Shown here: piece by piece, positions 1-7,772 of the stretch
How the letters are laid out: every line of letters begins with the position of its first letter
How positions within the stretch are numbered: the first letter of the stretch is position 1
NCBI RefSeq assembly: GCF_000315485.1
Contig: NZ_JH992943.1
Location: 417,796-481,795, forward strand
Origin: Bacteroides oleiciplenus YIT 12058
GTDB lineage: Bacteria; Bacteroidota; Bacteroidia; Bacteroidales; Bacteroidaceae
Direction of reading: 5' to 3'
DNA length: 64,000 nucleotides
Made by a program: the position numbers and the translations under genes
The notes under the pieces: model-generated
What the model was told of the DNA's origin: nothing
What the model saw: only the letters and a program-made list of their open reading frames with translations
The model's database searches: none

Positions 1-2
1 CG

Positions 3-362
3 CATGGTACACATCGTGTCTGCACAGATGCAGTATTCGCAGCTATTGATTTGGAAAAGGAAGAAGGTGCCAAATGGTTGAAGGATTGCCGTATATGGAT
101 GTATCGTGGTGCGTGGGCTGAATGGGAAATTGAAAACATTGAAATGGCAGTACCTATTAGCCCGGAAGAATTGCGTGCAAAGCGTAACTCCATCCTGAAA
201 CACCAGTCTCAGATGGAAAGTGCACCGTTCCTGGGCAATGATGAGCGTCTGTTCTGGCAACGCAGCGAAGACCGCAACCGTGGTACTGCTGCATTGTATG
301 ACAGCCTCGGTCTGGCATCTTATGAGGCAATGGAGGCATTTGTGGAATATATTCCGCTGTAA
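3..362 (+). CDS. Glucosamine-6-phosphate deaminase-like protein, C-terminal part (5' end outside window)
   Basis: The reading frame is open from the left edge, so only the last 119 residues are present. The start reads HGTHRVCTD, resembling the His motif region of PIG-L/LmbE-type deacetylase domains. The tail (FLGNDERLFWQRSEDRN, then SLGLASYEAMEAFVEYIPL) matches my recollection of the C-terminus of the long (about 660-residue) Bacteroides NagB proteins, which fuse a NagB isomerase/deaminase domain to a PIG-L-like domain. Such proteins act on glucosamine 6-phosphate in amino-sugar catabolism. The N-terminal NagB part is not visible, so the assignment rests on this tail. A hairpin terminator follows directly. 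Confidence 0.65.
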   Translation, partial: HGTHRVCTDAVFAAIDLEKEEGAKWLKDCRIWMYRGAWAEWEIENIEMAVPISPEELRAKRNSILKHQSQMESAPFLGNDERLFWQRSEDRNRGTAALYDSLGLASYEAMEAFVEYIPL

Positions 363-386
363 ATGTTTGCTAAATAGAAATAAAGA

Positions 387-420
387 AGAGTGGGGAGCTA
401 AGGTTTTCCACTCTTTTTTT
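387..420 (+). terminator. Intrinsic terminator after the NagB-like gene
   Basis: Stem AGAGTGG (387-393) pairs with CCACTCT (408-414) around a 14-nt loop and runs into a T tract. It lies 25 nt after the stop of the NagB-like gene. Confidence 0.8.
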
Positions 421-480
421 ACGTACTTTTGCGGGTAGTCTTCACCACAGAAGACACAGAGTTCACAGAGGGTTTTCGTT

Positions 481-3390
481 ATGAAGAAGAATATAGTATT
501 AGTTATCTGTTGCTTCATCTTGGCTTTCAATGGAAAACTGAGGGCACAGGATATTGAGGCGAACGTACAGGAACGCCTCGCAGCATTTTTCCGGGAATAT
601 ACCACCACAACAGTCAATATCGGCACCTGCCGGCTGGATAGTTTTCGCATCGATTACCAGAAGAAGAAGTTCGCCATCTATGCTGACGACAAATTCTCTT
701 ACCAACCTTTCCGACCGGAAACAGTGGATGCCATCTATCGGTATCTGAAACAAACATTGCCAGGTCCTGTGAACTATTATGATATGACAGTCATAACAGG
801 TGGACAGGCTATTGAAGATTTGATTCCCAACCTTTACAGGAAAGGGAAAAAGGATAAATCACGGCTATACGGTGGTCTGGAGTATAAAGGTAATCCCTGG
901 GTGACACGCACTTCCCGCCCTTATGAAATTAACCGCGGACTGGAAGGCAAACATATCGCCTTATGGCAAAGCCATGGAAAATACTTCATCAATAAGACCG
1001 GAGAATGGGGATGGCAACGTCCCCGCCTGTTCTGCACAACGGAAGACCAGTTCACCCAGTCGTTTATTCTTCCTTACGTCATCCCGATGCTGGAAAATGC
1101 AGGTGCCAACGTATTTACTCCCCGGGAACGGGACACACAAAAGTATGAGGTTATCGTGGACAATGATACTCCGCAAAATTCTCTTTATCTGGACATCAAA
1201 AGTCGCAAAGCTAACTGGAAACAAACAGAACTTCCCGGTTTTGCACAACGGAAACAGATTTATCAAGACGGCGAGAATCCATTTGTAAGCGGAAGTGCAC
1301 GCTTCACCAACACAGAGAAGAAAAAGAATAAAGCTTTTGCTGAATGGATACCCGATATTCCGGAAACAGGCGAATATGCCGTATACGTTTCTTATCAGAC
1401 ATTGCCCAACAGCGTAAGTGACGCCAAGTACATCGTTTTCCACAATGGCGGGGCCACCGAGTTCAAAGTAAACCAGCAGATAGGTGGCGGTACCTGGGTG
1501 TACCTCGGAACATTCTCTTTTGATAAAGGCAAAAATGATTACGGTATGGTAGTACTCAGCAATGAAAGCAAACAGAAAGGTGTGGTTTGTGCGGATGCCG
1601 TACGTTTTGGCGGCGGAATGGGAAACATTGCACGCGGCGGAGAAACCAGCGGACTGCCCCGGTATCTGGAGGGCTCCCGCTACTTTGCACAATGGGCAGG
1701 TATGCCTTACCCCGTTTATGGTGGACGTGAAGGGAAAGATGACATGTCTGATGACATAAATTCCCGTTCCAAGATGATTAATTACTTGTCGGGCGGTTCC
1801 ATCTTCAATCCTAAGGAGCAAGGTCTGGGAGTACCTTTCGAAATGGCAATGGCATTGCATAGCGATGCAGGAGCCAGCAAAGAAGACAAAATTATCGGTA
1901 CACTCGGTATCTATACCACCAATTTCAATGACGGATTACTTGCCAGTGGTACCGACCGGTATGCTTCACGCGACCTTTCCGATATTCTGCTCACACAACT
2001 CCAGCGTGATATCCGTTCCAATTATGCTATAGACTGGACACGCCGCAGCATGTGGGATCGTAATTACAGCGAAACCCGCCTTCCGGCAGTGCCTTCTACC
2101 ATCGTGGAATTACTATCACACCAGAACTTTGCCGACATGCGTCTCGGACACGACCCCAACTTCAAGTTTACTGTAGGACGCTCCATTTATAAAGCAATTC
2201 TTCAATATCTTTGCAACCAGCATGGCAAGGATTATGTAGTACAACCTCTCCCTGTAAGCAACTTTGCTATCCGCTTTGGCAACAAAAAGAACACGCTGGA
2301 ACTTTCCTGGAAAGGTGAAGAAGACTTATTGGAGCCGACTGCCAAACCGCGCGAGTACATCGTTTATACCCGTATCGGACGTGGCGGTTTTGATAACGGA
2401 GTACGTGTAAGCAGTCTTTCTTATACTGCAAAGATAGAACCGGGCATCGTCTATTCCTTTAAAGTCACCGCAGCCAACCGTGGCGGAGAAAGCTTTCCAT
2501 CTGAAATCCTCGCAGCTTATAAAGCCAAAAAGGAAAAAGGACGTATCCTTATTGTCAATGGCTTCGATCGTATCAGTGGCCCGGCAGTTATTGACACTCC
2601 CACCGCAGCCGGATTCGATTTAGCCAAAGATCCGGGTGTACCTTATTTATATGACATTTCACTTTGCGGTGCCCAAACCGAATTTTCACGTAAACAGACG
2701 GGAAAAGAATTGGGGCGCAGCAGCAATGAATGGGAAGGAATCAAGATTGCCGGAAACATTTTCGACTATCCATTCATACATGGAAAAGCAATACAGGCAG
2801 CAGGTGATTATAGTTTCGTTTCATGCAGTGACGAAGCTGTAGAAAACGGAAATGTTCCGTTGGAAGTTTACGATATTGTAGATTACATCCTCGGACTCGA
2901 AAAGGAGGACCGGCAAAGCAATCCTGCCAGTAACATGTATTACAAAACCTTCTCCTCGCCCATGCAACGTGCATTGACGGCCTACTGCCAATCCGGAGGC
3001 AACCTCCTTGTGAGTGGTTCCTACATCGGTAGCGACATGAACAATTCCCAAGGTGACCGGGAGTTTACGCAGAACATCCTGAAATACGCCTACGGACAAT
3101 CCATAAACGATACCCAATCCGGAAACATCAATGGTTTGGGACGCACATTCACCATCCCCCGACTGCCCAATGAGCAAGCTTATCCCGTGACCACCCCCGA
3201 ATGTATTCTTCCGACAGGTGCAGCTTTTCCGGTGCTCACTTATGTTCCCGGCAACCAAAGTGCAGCCATCGCCTATCAAGGCAATTACCGCACCTTCATT
3301 ATGGGCTTTCCATTGGAAAGCATCGAACAGGAAACAGACCGTAATGCCATCATGGCCTCCATACTGCAATTCTTTCAAGCAAAAAAATAG
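481..3390 (+). CDS. Secreted N-acetylmuramoyl-L-alanine amidase-like protein with inserted golvesin/xanthan-lyase domain
   Basis: 969 residues with a signal peptide (about 1-23, ending LRAQ), so periplasmic or surface-exposed. The pieces of an Amidase_3 zinc hydrolase can be picked out: IALWQSHG near residue 165, ALHSDAGA near 460 (like the family's SIHADA motif) and STIVELLSHQN near 543 (like LVELGFLSN). Between the first and second metal ligands, about residues 265-378, lies a golvesin/xanthan-lyase type beta domain (FAEWIPDIPETGEYAVY, then ADAVRFGGGMG). A fibronectin type III-like domain follows at about 625-685, then a region of unknown fold. Family knowledge suggests peptidoglycan amide cleavage, but related Bacteroides proteins are often just called xanthan lyase. 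A promoter-like TACTTTTG lies upstream at 424-431. Good confidence in the domains, lower in the substrate. Confidence 0.75.
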   Translation: MKKNIVLVICCFILAFNGKLRAQDIEANVQERLAAFFREYTTTTVNIGTCRLDSFRIDYQKKKFAIYADDKFSYQPFRPETVDAIYRYLKQTLPGPVNYYDMTVITGGQAIEDLIPNLYRKGKKDKSRLYGGLEYKGNPWVTRTSRPYEINRGLEGKHIALWQSHGKYFINKTGEWGWQRPRLFCTTEDQFTQSFILPYVIPMLENAGANVFTPRERDTQKYEVIVDNDTPQNSLYLDIKSRKANWKQTELPGFAQRKQIYQDGENPFVSGSARFTNTEKKKNKAFAEWIPDIPETGEYAVYVSYQTLPNSVSDAKYIVFHNGGATEFKVNQQIGGGTWVYLGTFSFDKGKNDYGMVVLSNESKQKGVVCADAVRFGGGMGNIARGGETSGLPRYLEGSRYFAQWAGMPYPVYGGREGKDDMSDDINSRSKMINYLSGGSIFNPKEQGLGVPFEMAMALHSDAGASKEDKIIGTLGIYTTNFNDGLLASGTDRYASRDLSDILLTQLQRDIRSNYAIDWTRRSMWDRNYSETRLPAVPSTIVELLSHQNFADMRLGHDPNFKFTVGRSIYKAILQYLCNQHGKDYVVQPLPVSNFAIRFGNKKNTLELSWKGEEDLLEPTAKPREYIVYTRIGRGGFDNGVRVSSLSYTAKIEPGIVYSFKVTAANRGGESFPSEILAAYKAKKEKGRILIVNGFDRISGPAVIDTPTAAGFDLAKDPGVPYLYDISLCGAQTEFSRKQTGKELGRSSNEWEGIKIAGNIFDYPFIHGKAIQAAGDYSFVSCSDEAVENGNVPLEVYDIVDYILGLEKEDRQSNPASNMYYKTFSSPMQRALTAYCQSGGNLLVSGSYIGSDMNNSQGDREFTQNILKYAYGQSINDTQSGNINGLGRTFTIPRLPNEQAYPVTTPECILPTGAAFPVLTYVPGNQSAAIAYQGNYRTFIMGFPLESIEQETDRNAIMASILQFFQAKK

Positions 3391-3420
3391 AAAACAATAC
3401 GCCTAATTAAAAATAACACT

Positions 3421-3428
3421 TATCTTTG
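3421..3428 (+). promoter_or_regulatory. Bacteroides -7 box TATCTTTG
   Basis: Matches the Bacteroides sigma-ABfr -7 consensus TAnnTTTG and sits 35 nt upstream of the start of the following small gene, giving a leader of roughly 30 nt. Confidence 0.6.
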
Positions 3429-3463
3429 CTCTCAGAGTATAAACCTTTAAAAACATAAAAAAC

Positions 3464-3778
3464 ATGTACACTATACAAGCAAATCCCAGCGGTACCCGCA
3501 GTTTAGAGATCTCTGAAGAAAATCTGGCAACCATTGAGAAATACGGGCTCTTCCGTCATCTCATTGACAGTAATGGTATTGTAGACGAATCTGTATTGGA
3601 TAAATTGAGACTGAACATCCGCTCTCTCATCGCATCACAAGAGGAAGACAGCAAAGATTTACTCGACCTCTGCATCGACGTGATATACCACAACAACATG
3701 AAAGCCTTCGGATTGCAGCAACTCATCAAGCTCTATCTGGAATGGTTTTCCAAACAAGAACCTGTAGAAGAGGAATAA
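3464..3778 (+). CDS. Conserved hypothetical protein, 104 aa
   Basis: A soluble acidic, mostly helical protein with no signal peptide, membrane segment or recognisable motif. It has its own -7 box upstream and ends 4 nt before the TusA-like gene, so the two are probably co-transcribed and share a terminator. I do not recognise the family. It may work with the TusA-like protein, by position only. Confidence 0.75.
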   Translation: MYTIQANPSGTRSLEISEENLATIEKYGLFRHLIDSNGIVDESVLDKLRLNIRSLIASQEEDSKDLLDLCIDVIYHNNMKAFGLQQLIKLYLEWFSKQEPVEEE

Positions 3779-3782
3779 TGAA

Positions 3783-4007
3783 ATGAAAACAATCGACACA
3801 TGTGGTCAAAAACATTACAGCCCGCTCATCCCGGCCATGAAAGCCATGTGCGAAGCCACACCGGGTGAAAAGCTGGAAATAATCATGGATGATGCCGCTG
3901 CTTTCAATGACTTGAAAGAGTATCTGGCCGAGCAACAAATTGGTTTCCGCGAAATATATGATGGAGAACGGATGACGTTGCAATTTAAGACGAAACAGCT
4001 TGCCTGA
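3783..4007 (+). CDS. TusA-like small sulfur-carrier family protein lacking the canonical Cys-Pro
   Basis: 74 residues with the TusA/SirA/YeeD-like layout: an N-terminal D-x-x-G segment, a helix, then the strand IGFREIYDGERMTLQF. In TusA the segment reads D-x-x-G-x-x-C-P-x-P with a persulfide-carrying Cys. Here it is DTCGQKHYSP, so the Cys-Pro is replaced by His-Tyr and the only cysteine lies four residues earlier. Classical sulfur relay through the usual cysteine is therefore doubtful. It follows the 104-aa gene by 4 nt and is followed by a strong terminator. The family call is by pattern, not search. Confidence 0.6.
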   Translation: MKTIDTCGQKHYSPLIPAMKAMCEATPGEKLEIIMDDAAAFNDLKEYLAEQQIGFREIYDGERMTLQFKTKQLA

Positions 4008-4050
4008 TACCTTCCTCACGGTAAGTTTCAACTTCTAAGACAAATATAAG

Positions 4051-4086
4051 AGGTGTACCAGAAACTTCTTCTGATACACCTTTTTT
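4051..4086 (+). terminator. Intrinsic terminator after the TusA-like gene
   Basis: Stem AGGTGTACCAGAA pairs with TTCTGATACACC over a 5-nt loop (one mismatch) and leads into TTTTTT. It is 43 nt past the stop codon. Confidence 0.85.
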
Positions 4087-4118
4087 ACATAACACACACC
4101 TAACCTAATACGCAAAAA

Positions 4119-4259
4119 ATGAAAGCACTTTACTTCTCTCTTCAAATCCTGATAATACTCGTTGTCAATCCATTAAATGCACAAGACATGCCTGAATGGC
4201 ATACTGTCAGAATGGATAAACATCTCTCACCTCACAGCGTAACCTCCGTCACCCCATGA
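4119..4259 (+). pseudogene. Possible 46-aa remnant with a signal peptide
   Basis: An ATG-started frame encodes a credible signal peptide (MKALYFSLQILIILVV, then NPLNAQD) and only about 22 further residues before a stop. It directly precedes a 22-nt repeat cluster. It looks like the 5' scrap of a secreted-protein gene whose body is gone; it could also be a short secreted peptide. The 4008-4495 interval otherwise holds only the terminator, this frame, the repeats and a promoter-like box. Confidence 0.3.
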
Positions 4260-4270
4260 GGGAACACCCG

Positions 4271-4363
4271 TTACATGCCGAAGTAAATGCTTTTACACAC
4301 CGATGTAAAGGTCGTTACAATACGGGGTAAATGCCGTTACATACCGGGGTAAATGCTTTTACA
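4271..4363. repeat. 22-nt phased repeat cluster A (TTACA / GTAAA)
   Basis: TTACA occurs at 4271, 4293, 4315, 4337 and 4359, exactly 22 nt apart. GTAAA occurs at 4283, 4305, 4327 and 4349, also exactly 22 nt apart. Each unit is a short imperfect palindrome (TTACATACCGGGGTAA in the clearest copy). The filler between words varies. It lies between the remnant frame and the convergent histidine kinase gene. Confidence 0.85.
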
Positions 4364-4477
4364 TACTAAAGAAAAAGAAATGTAAATGCAATAGTTTGAT
4401 ACATAATAGCATAAGCTAATACAGACAAACTTACGGACTGATTCTATTCCTCTCCGTTTTGTCATCTGTTTATACGT

Positions 4478-4485
4478 ATCTTTGC
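4478..4485 (+). promoter_or_regulatory. -7 box TATCTTTG facing into the kinase 3' end
   Basis: The string CGTATCTTTGCGGCA here is identical to the one that ends at the YgiQ-type start codon at 5880. The upstream 30 nt are also alike (CCTCTCC, then a T-rich stretch). No plus-strand gene follows, so it may be a stranded or duplicated promoter. Confidence 0.4.
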
Positions 4486-4495
4486 GGCAATTTTC

Positions 4496-5689
4496 CTATT
4501 TGGCTGTTTTTCCCTTCACAGTCAAAGGTAACACAAACCAGAATGTAGAACCTTTATTTACCTCAGACTCCAAACCTGCCCTTCCCCCCAGATTCCGGAT
4601 AATGGATTGTGAAAGCGTCAAACCAAGGCCAGTTCCCGGTACTTCCCTGTCTAACTTTTTGAAATGGGAAAAGATTTTTTCCTGTTCTTCCTTGGGAATC
4701 CCAATCCCGGTGTCGGACACATAGAAAAAAGCCTCATCCGTTCCCTCTATACGGCAGCCAAAACGTATTTCACCCGATTTAGTAAACTTAATTGCATTAT
4801 GAATCAGATTTGCCATAACCTGAATGATGCGGTGACGTTCAGAATACATCATAATAGGCTGTAAGTTAGCCTCACAAACCAAATCCACTGAGGGATTATC
4901 AGCCAACTTCACCATAAATATTCCTTCTAATTCTCTGATCAAGTCATTGGCATCAAACTCCGAATATTCAAAATTCAAAGTTCCGGATTCTATTTGAGAA
5001 AGATCAAAAATATCATTTATCAGACGTAACAAGCGTTCGTTATTCTCTGAAATAATATCCATATACATCTTCTTCTCCTCTTCACTGGAAGCAGTAGCTA
5101 TCAATCCCGAGAAACCGACAATCGCATTGAGCGGAGTGCGTATTTCATGGCTTATATTGGCTATAAAAGCCGATTTCAGTTTGTCAGCAGATATAGATTT
5201 TTCTCTTTCAATATTCAGTAATCTTTGGATATTCTTCAATTCCGTCACATCATAAACGGTCAACACCATGTACCCCTTTCCATGAATGTCCAGATAGGTA
5301 CCCGATACAGAAACATCACAAGGAATCACCCTATTCTCATCTTCACTCAGAAGATTCATTGAAGCATTCAGCTTTTTAAAGCCTTCTTTCGTGCAGAAAG
5401 CTTTTCCAATAGCTGCACGGACGCCACAAAGCTTGCATTGTTCATGTTTACCACATTCACCAGCCGCAGCAGCATTTCTGCAATGTAGCAAGTCGCCCAC
5501 TCTTTTTATCACCCCATCCTCTGGAGCAGGAAGTCTGTTCAATGAATAATAATTAGTATCGCGAACAATAAATTCTTCATCAATCAGCAGAAAGTAAGCA
5601 TTAATATTCTGCAGAATCATAGTCGACTGATCAAGTTTGCGTTGTATCGTCTCCTCTGAACTCGCTTCTTTATACGGAGGTATTTCCAT
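4496..5689 (-). CDS. PAS-domain sensor histidine kinase with a Cys cluster
   Basis: 397 residues, no membrane segment, so cytoplasmic. Order: PAS domain (about 25-155); HisKA with SHEIRTPLNAIVGFS (His about 181); HATPase with N box NLIHNAIKFT, G1 DTGIGIP and G2 GTGLGLT. The PAS holds Cys70, Cys79, Cys85 and Cys88 (CX8CX5CX2C), a pattern that suggests a metal or iron-sulfur site or a thiol sensor; this is inference. There is no receiver domain and no response regulator nearby, so the output partner is unknown. A -7 box lies at 5731-5738. Transcription converges with the TusA-like operon. Confidence 0.9.
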   Translation of the reverse strand: MEIPPYKEASSEETIQRKLDQSTMILQNINAYFLLIDEEFIVRDTNYYSLNRLPAPEDGVIKRVGDLLHCRNAAAAGECGKHEQCKLCGVRAAIGKAFCTKEGFKKLNASMNLLSEDENRVIPCDVSVSGTYLDIHGKGYMVLTVYDVTELKNIQRLLNIEREKSISADKLKSAFIANISHEIRTPLNAIVGFSGLIATASSEEEKKMYMDIISENNERLLRLINDIFDLSQIESGTLNFEYSEFDANDLIRELEGIFMVKLADNPSVDLVCEANLQPIMMYSERHRIIQVMANLIHNAIKFTKSGEIRFGCRIEGTDEAFFYVSDTGIGIPKEEQEKIFSHFKKLDREVPGTGLGLTLSQSIIRNLGGRAGLESEVNKGSTFWFVLPLTVKGKTAK

Positions 5690-5730
5690 GGTATATAAAT
5701 TGATTTATATTTATTCGGGCTATTGATGCG

Positions 5731-5738
5731 CAAATGTA
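5731..5738 (-). promoter_or_regulatory. -7 box TACATTTG for the PAS kinase
   Basis: On the minus strand this TAnnTTTG match lies about 40 nt upstream of the kinase start codon, in the short intergenic region shared with the YgiQ-type gene. Confidence 0.55.
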
Positions 5739-5867
5739 TAAAATATACGAATAGTACCAGTTTTATTTATGCCTTTTTATTTGCACTTACCCGATAAAGT
5801 TCAAAAGACTTTTCTTGACCGGGCATTGTTTATCCCTCTCCATTTTTACATCTTATCATTTTATGCG

Positions 5868-5875
5868 TATCTTTG
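5868..5875 (+). promoter_or_regulatory. -7 box TATCTTTG abutting the YgiQ-type start codon
   Basis: Only four bases (CGGC) separate this box from the ATG at 5880. If it is the promoter, the transcript would be leaderless or nearly so. It also argues against the longer in-frame start at 5769, which lies upstream of the promoter. Confidence 0.55.
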
Positions 5876-5879
5876 CGGC

Positions 5880-7757
5880 ATGAAAGAACATCGACTGACT
5901 GATTGGTTGCCCACAACCAAAAAAGAAGTGGAATTGCGCGGATGGGACGAACTGGACGTTATCTTATTCAGTGGAGACGCATACATAGACCACCCCTCTT
6001 TCGGGGCTGCCGTCATCGGACGTATCCTCGAAGCGGAAGGCCTGCGCGTGGCAATTATACCTCAACCTAATTGGCGGGACGACTTACGCGACTTCAAGAA
6101 GTTAGGACGTCCACGTCTGTTCTTCGGTATCAGCCCCGGGTGTATGGACTCAATGGTAAATAAATATACGGCCAACAAGCGATTACGTAGTGACGATGCC
6201 TATACACCGGATGCACGCCCAGACATGCGACCGGATTATCCATCGATTGTATATACTCAAATCCTGAAAAAATTATATCCTGACGTTCCCGTTGTATTGG
6301 GAGGTATTGAGGCAAGTATGCGCAGGGTGACGCATTATGATTACTGGCAGGACAAACTGATGAAAAGTATTCTTGTAGAAAGCGGTGCAGATTTGCTGAT
6401 TTACGGAATGGGAGAAAAGCCGGTGGTAGAATTGGCAAGAAGATTTAGTGATAAGCGATTAGTGATAAGTGATAAGCATTTGGATGATGCAAGCTGCTTA
6501 TCACTTATCACTAACCACTTATCACTAACTACCATTCCACAAGTTGCTTACTTATGCAAAACAGTGGATTTCGTGGCAGAAGAAGGAGATATCCGTCTTT
6601 TTTCCCATGCTGAATGCCTGAAAGACAAGAAGAAACAAGCTGCCAACTTCCGCCATATCGAAGAAGAAAGTAACAAATATGCCGCCTCCCGCATCACGCA
6701 GGAAGTGGATAACATGACGGTTGTTGTCAACCCGCCCTATCCTCCCTTGACAGAAGAAGAACTGGATCATTCTTTCGACCTTCCCTATACCCGACTACCT
6801 CATCCTAAATACAAGGGTAAGCGCATTCCGGCATACGATATGATTAAGTTCTCTGTGAATATCCATCGCGGATGTTTCGGAGGATGTGCATTCTGTACCA
6901 TCTCGGCACATCAGGGAAAGTTTATTGTAAGCCGCAGCAAAGAGAGTATCCTTAAGGAGGTAAAAGAAGTAATGGAACTGCCCGATTTTAAAGGATACCT
7001 AAGCGACCTCGGTGGCCCGTCCGCTAATATGTACCGGATGAAGGGACGCGATGAAGCTGTCTGCAAGAAATGCAAACGCCCATCGTGCATCCATCCCAAA
7101 GTATGTCCGAACCTGAATACCGACCATCGCCCGTTACTGGATATTTATCATGCAGTCGATACCCTGCCCGGCATCAAGAAGAGCTTTATCGGAAGCGGTG
7201 TAAGATATGATCTGTTATTGCATCAGAGTAAGGATCCCGCCACCAATAAAAGCACGCAGGAGTATACCCGCGAACTCATTACCCGCCACGTCAGCGGCCG
7301 CCTCAAGGTTGCCCCGGAGCATACCAGTGACCGTGTACTGAGTATCATGCGTAAACCTTCATTCAATCAGTTCCAGGAGTTCAAGAAGATATTCGACCGC
7401 ATCAATCAAGAAGAAGGGTTGCGGCAACAGCTCATTCCTTATTTCATTTCCAGCCATCCCGGCTGCAAGGAAGAAGATATGGCCGAACTTGCTGTCATCA
7501 CCAAACGTCTGGACTTCCATCTGGAACAGGTGCAGGACTTTACTCCTACGCCTATGACCGTAGCTACTGAAGCGTGGTACACCGGTTATCATCCATATAC
7601 GCTGGAACCTGTGTTCAGTGCCAAAACCCCTCGCGAAAAACTGGCACAACGCCAATTCTTCTTCTGGTATAAGCCCGAAGAACGGAAAAATATCATTAAT
7701 GAGTTGCGCCGCATAGGGCGCCAGGACCTGATTGATAAACTATACGTAAAACGATAA
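5880..7757 (+). CDS. YgiQ family radical SAM protein
   Basis: 625 residues from the ATG at 5880, chosen because MKEHRLTDWLPTTKKEVELRG is the usual family N-terminus. An upstream in-frame ATG at 5769 would add 37 unrelated residues. Domains: an N-terminal YgiQ domain, then radical SAM with HRGCFGGCAFCTIS (CX3CX2C, 4Fe-4S ligation), then an extra Cys-rich stretch (CKKCKRPSC, then CIHPKVC), then a C-terminal DUF3362-like segment (FTPTPMTVATEAWYTG). The reaction is unknown in the family. At about residues 190-216 a palindromic element supplies an in-frame insertion (see the repeat feature) between GMGEKPVVELARR and TIPQVAYL. Confidence 0.9.
   Translation: MKEHRLTDWLPTTKKEVELRGWDELDVILFSGDAYIDHPSFGAAVIGRILEAEGLRVAIIPQPNWRDDLRDFKKLGRPRLFFGISPGCMDSMVNKYTANKRLRSDDAYTPDARPDMRPDYPSIVYTQILKKLYPDVPVVLGGIEASMRRVTHYDYWQDKLMKSILVESGADLLIYGMGEKPVVELARRFSDKRLVISDKHLDDASCLSLITNHLSLTTIPQVAYLCKTVDFVAEEGDIRLFSHAECLKDKKKQAANFRHIEEESNKYAASRITQEVDNMTVVVNPPYPPLTEEELDHSFDLPYTRLPHPKYKGKRIPAYDMIKFSVNIHRGCFGGCAFCTISAHQGKFIVSRSKESILKEVKEVMELPDFKGYLSDLGGPSANMYRMKGRDEAVCKKCKRPSCIHPKVCPNLNTDHRPLLDIYHAVDTLPGIKKSFIGSGVRYDLLLHQSKDPATNKSTQEYTRELITRHVSGRLKVAPEHTSDRVLSIMRKPSFNQFQEFKKIFDRINQEEGLRQQLIPYFISSHPGCKEEDMAELAVITKRLDFHLEQVQDFTPTPMTVATEAWYTGYHPYTLEPVFSAKTPREKLAQRQFFFWYKPEERKNIINELRRIGRQDLIDKLYVKR
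6447..6526. repeat. 30-bp inverted repeat inserted in frame within the YgiQ-type gene
   Basis: The left arm (6447-6476) and right arm (6497-6526) match as reverse complements at 28 of 30 positions, around a 20-nt loop. Each arm is built from the word AGTGATAAG and overlapping copies of it. In the mRNA it would form a very stable hairpin. The element keeps the frame open and contributes about 27 residues at a point where I expect only a short linker in relatives. Confidence 0.85.
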
Positions 7758-7772
7758 ATACCCCCAAAAGCA

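Noticed and set aside
961..1860. 299-aa minus-strand frame inside the amidase gene
   Set aside because: Shadow of a long coding gene: no start signals, no motif, low-complexity translation.
4271..4363. CRISPR array
   Set aside because: Repeated words of 5-9 nt with a fixed 22-nt period and no unique 25-40-nt spacers; no cas genes in the window.
5769..5879. N-terminal extension of the YgiQ-type protein
   Set aside because: It lies upstream of a perfect -7 box and the extra 37 residues do not resemble the family start; the ATG at 5880 fits.
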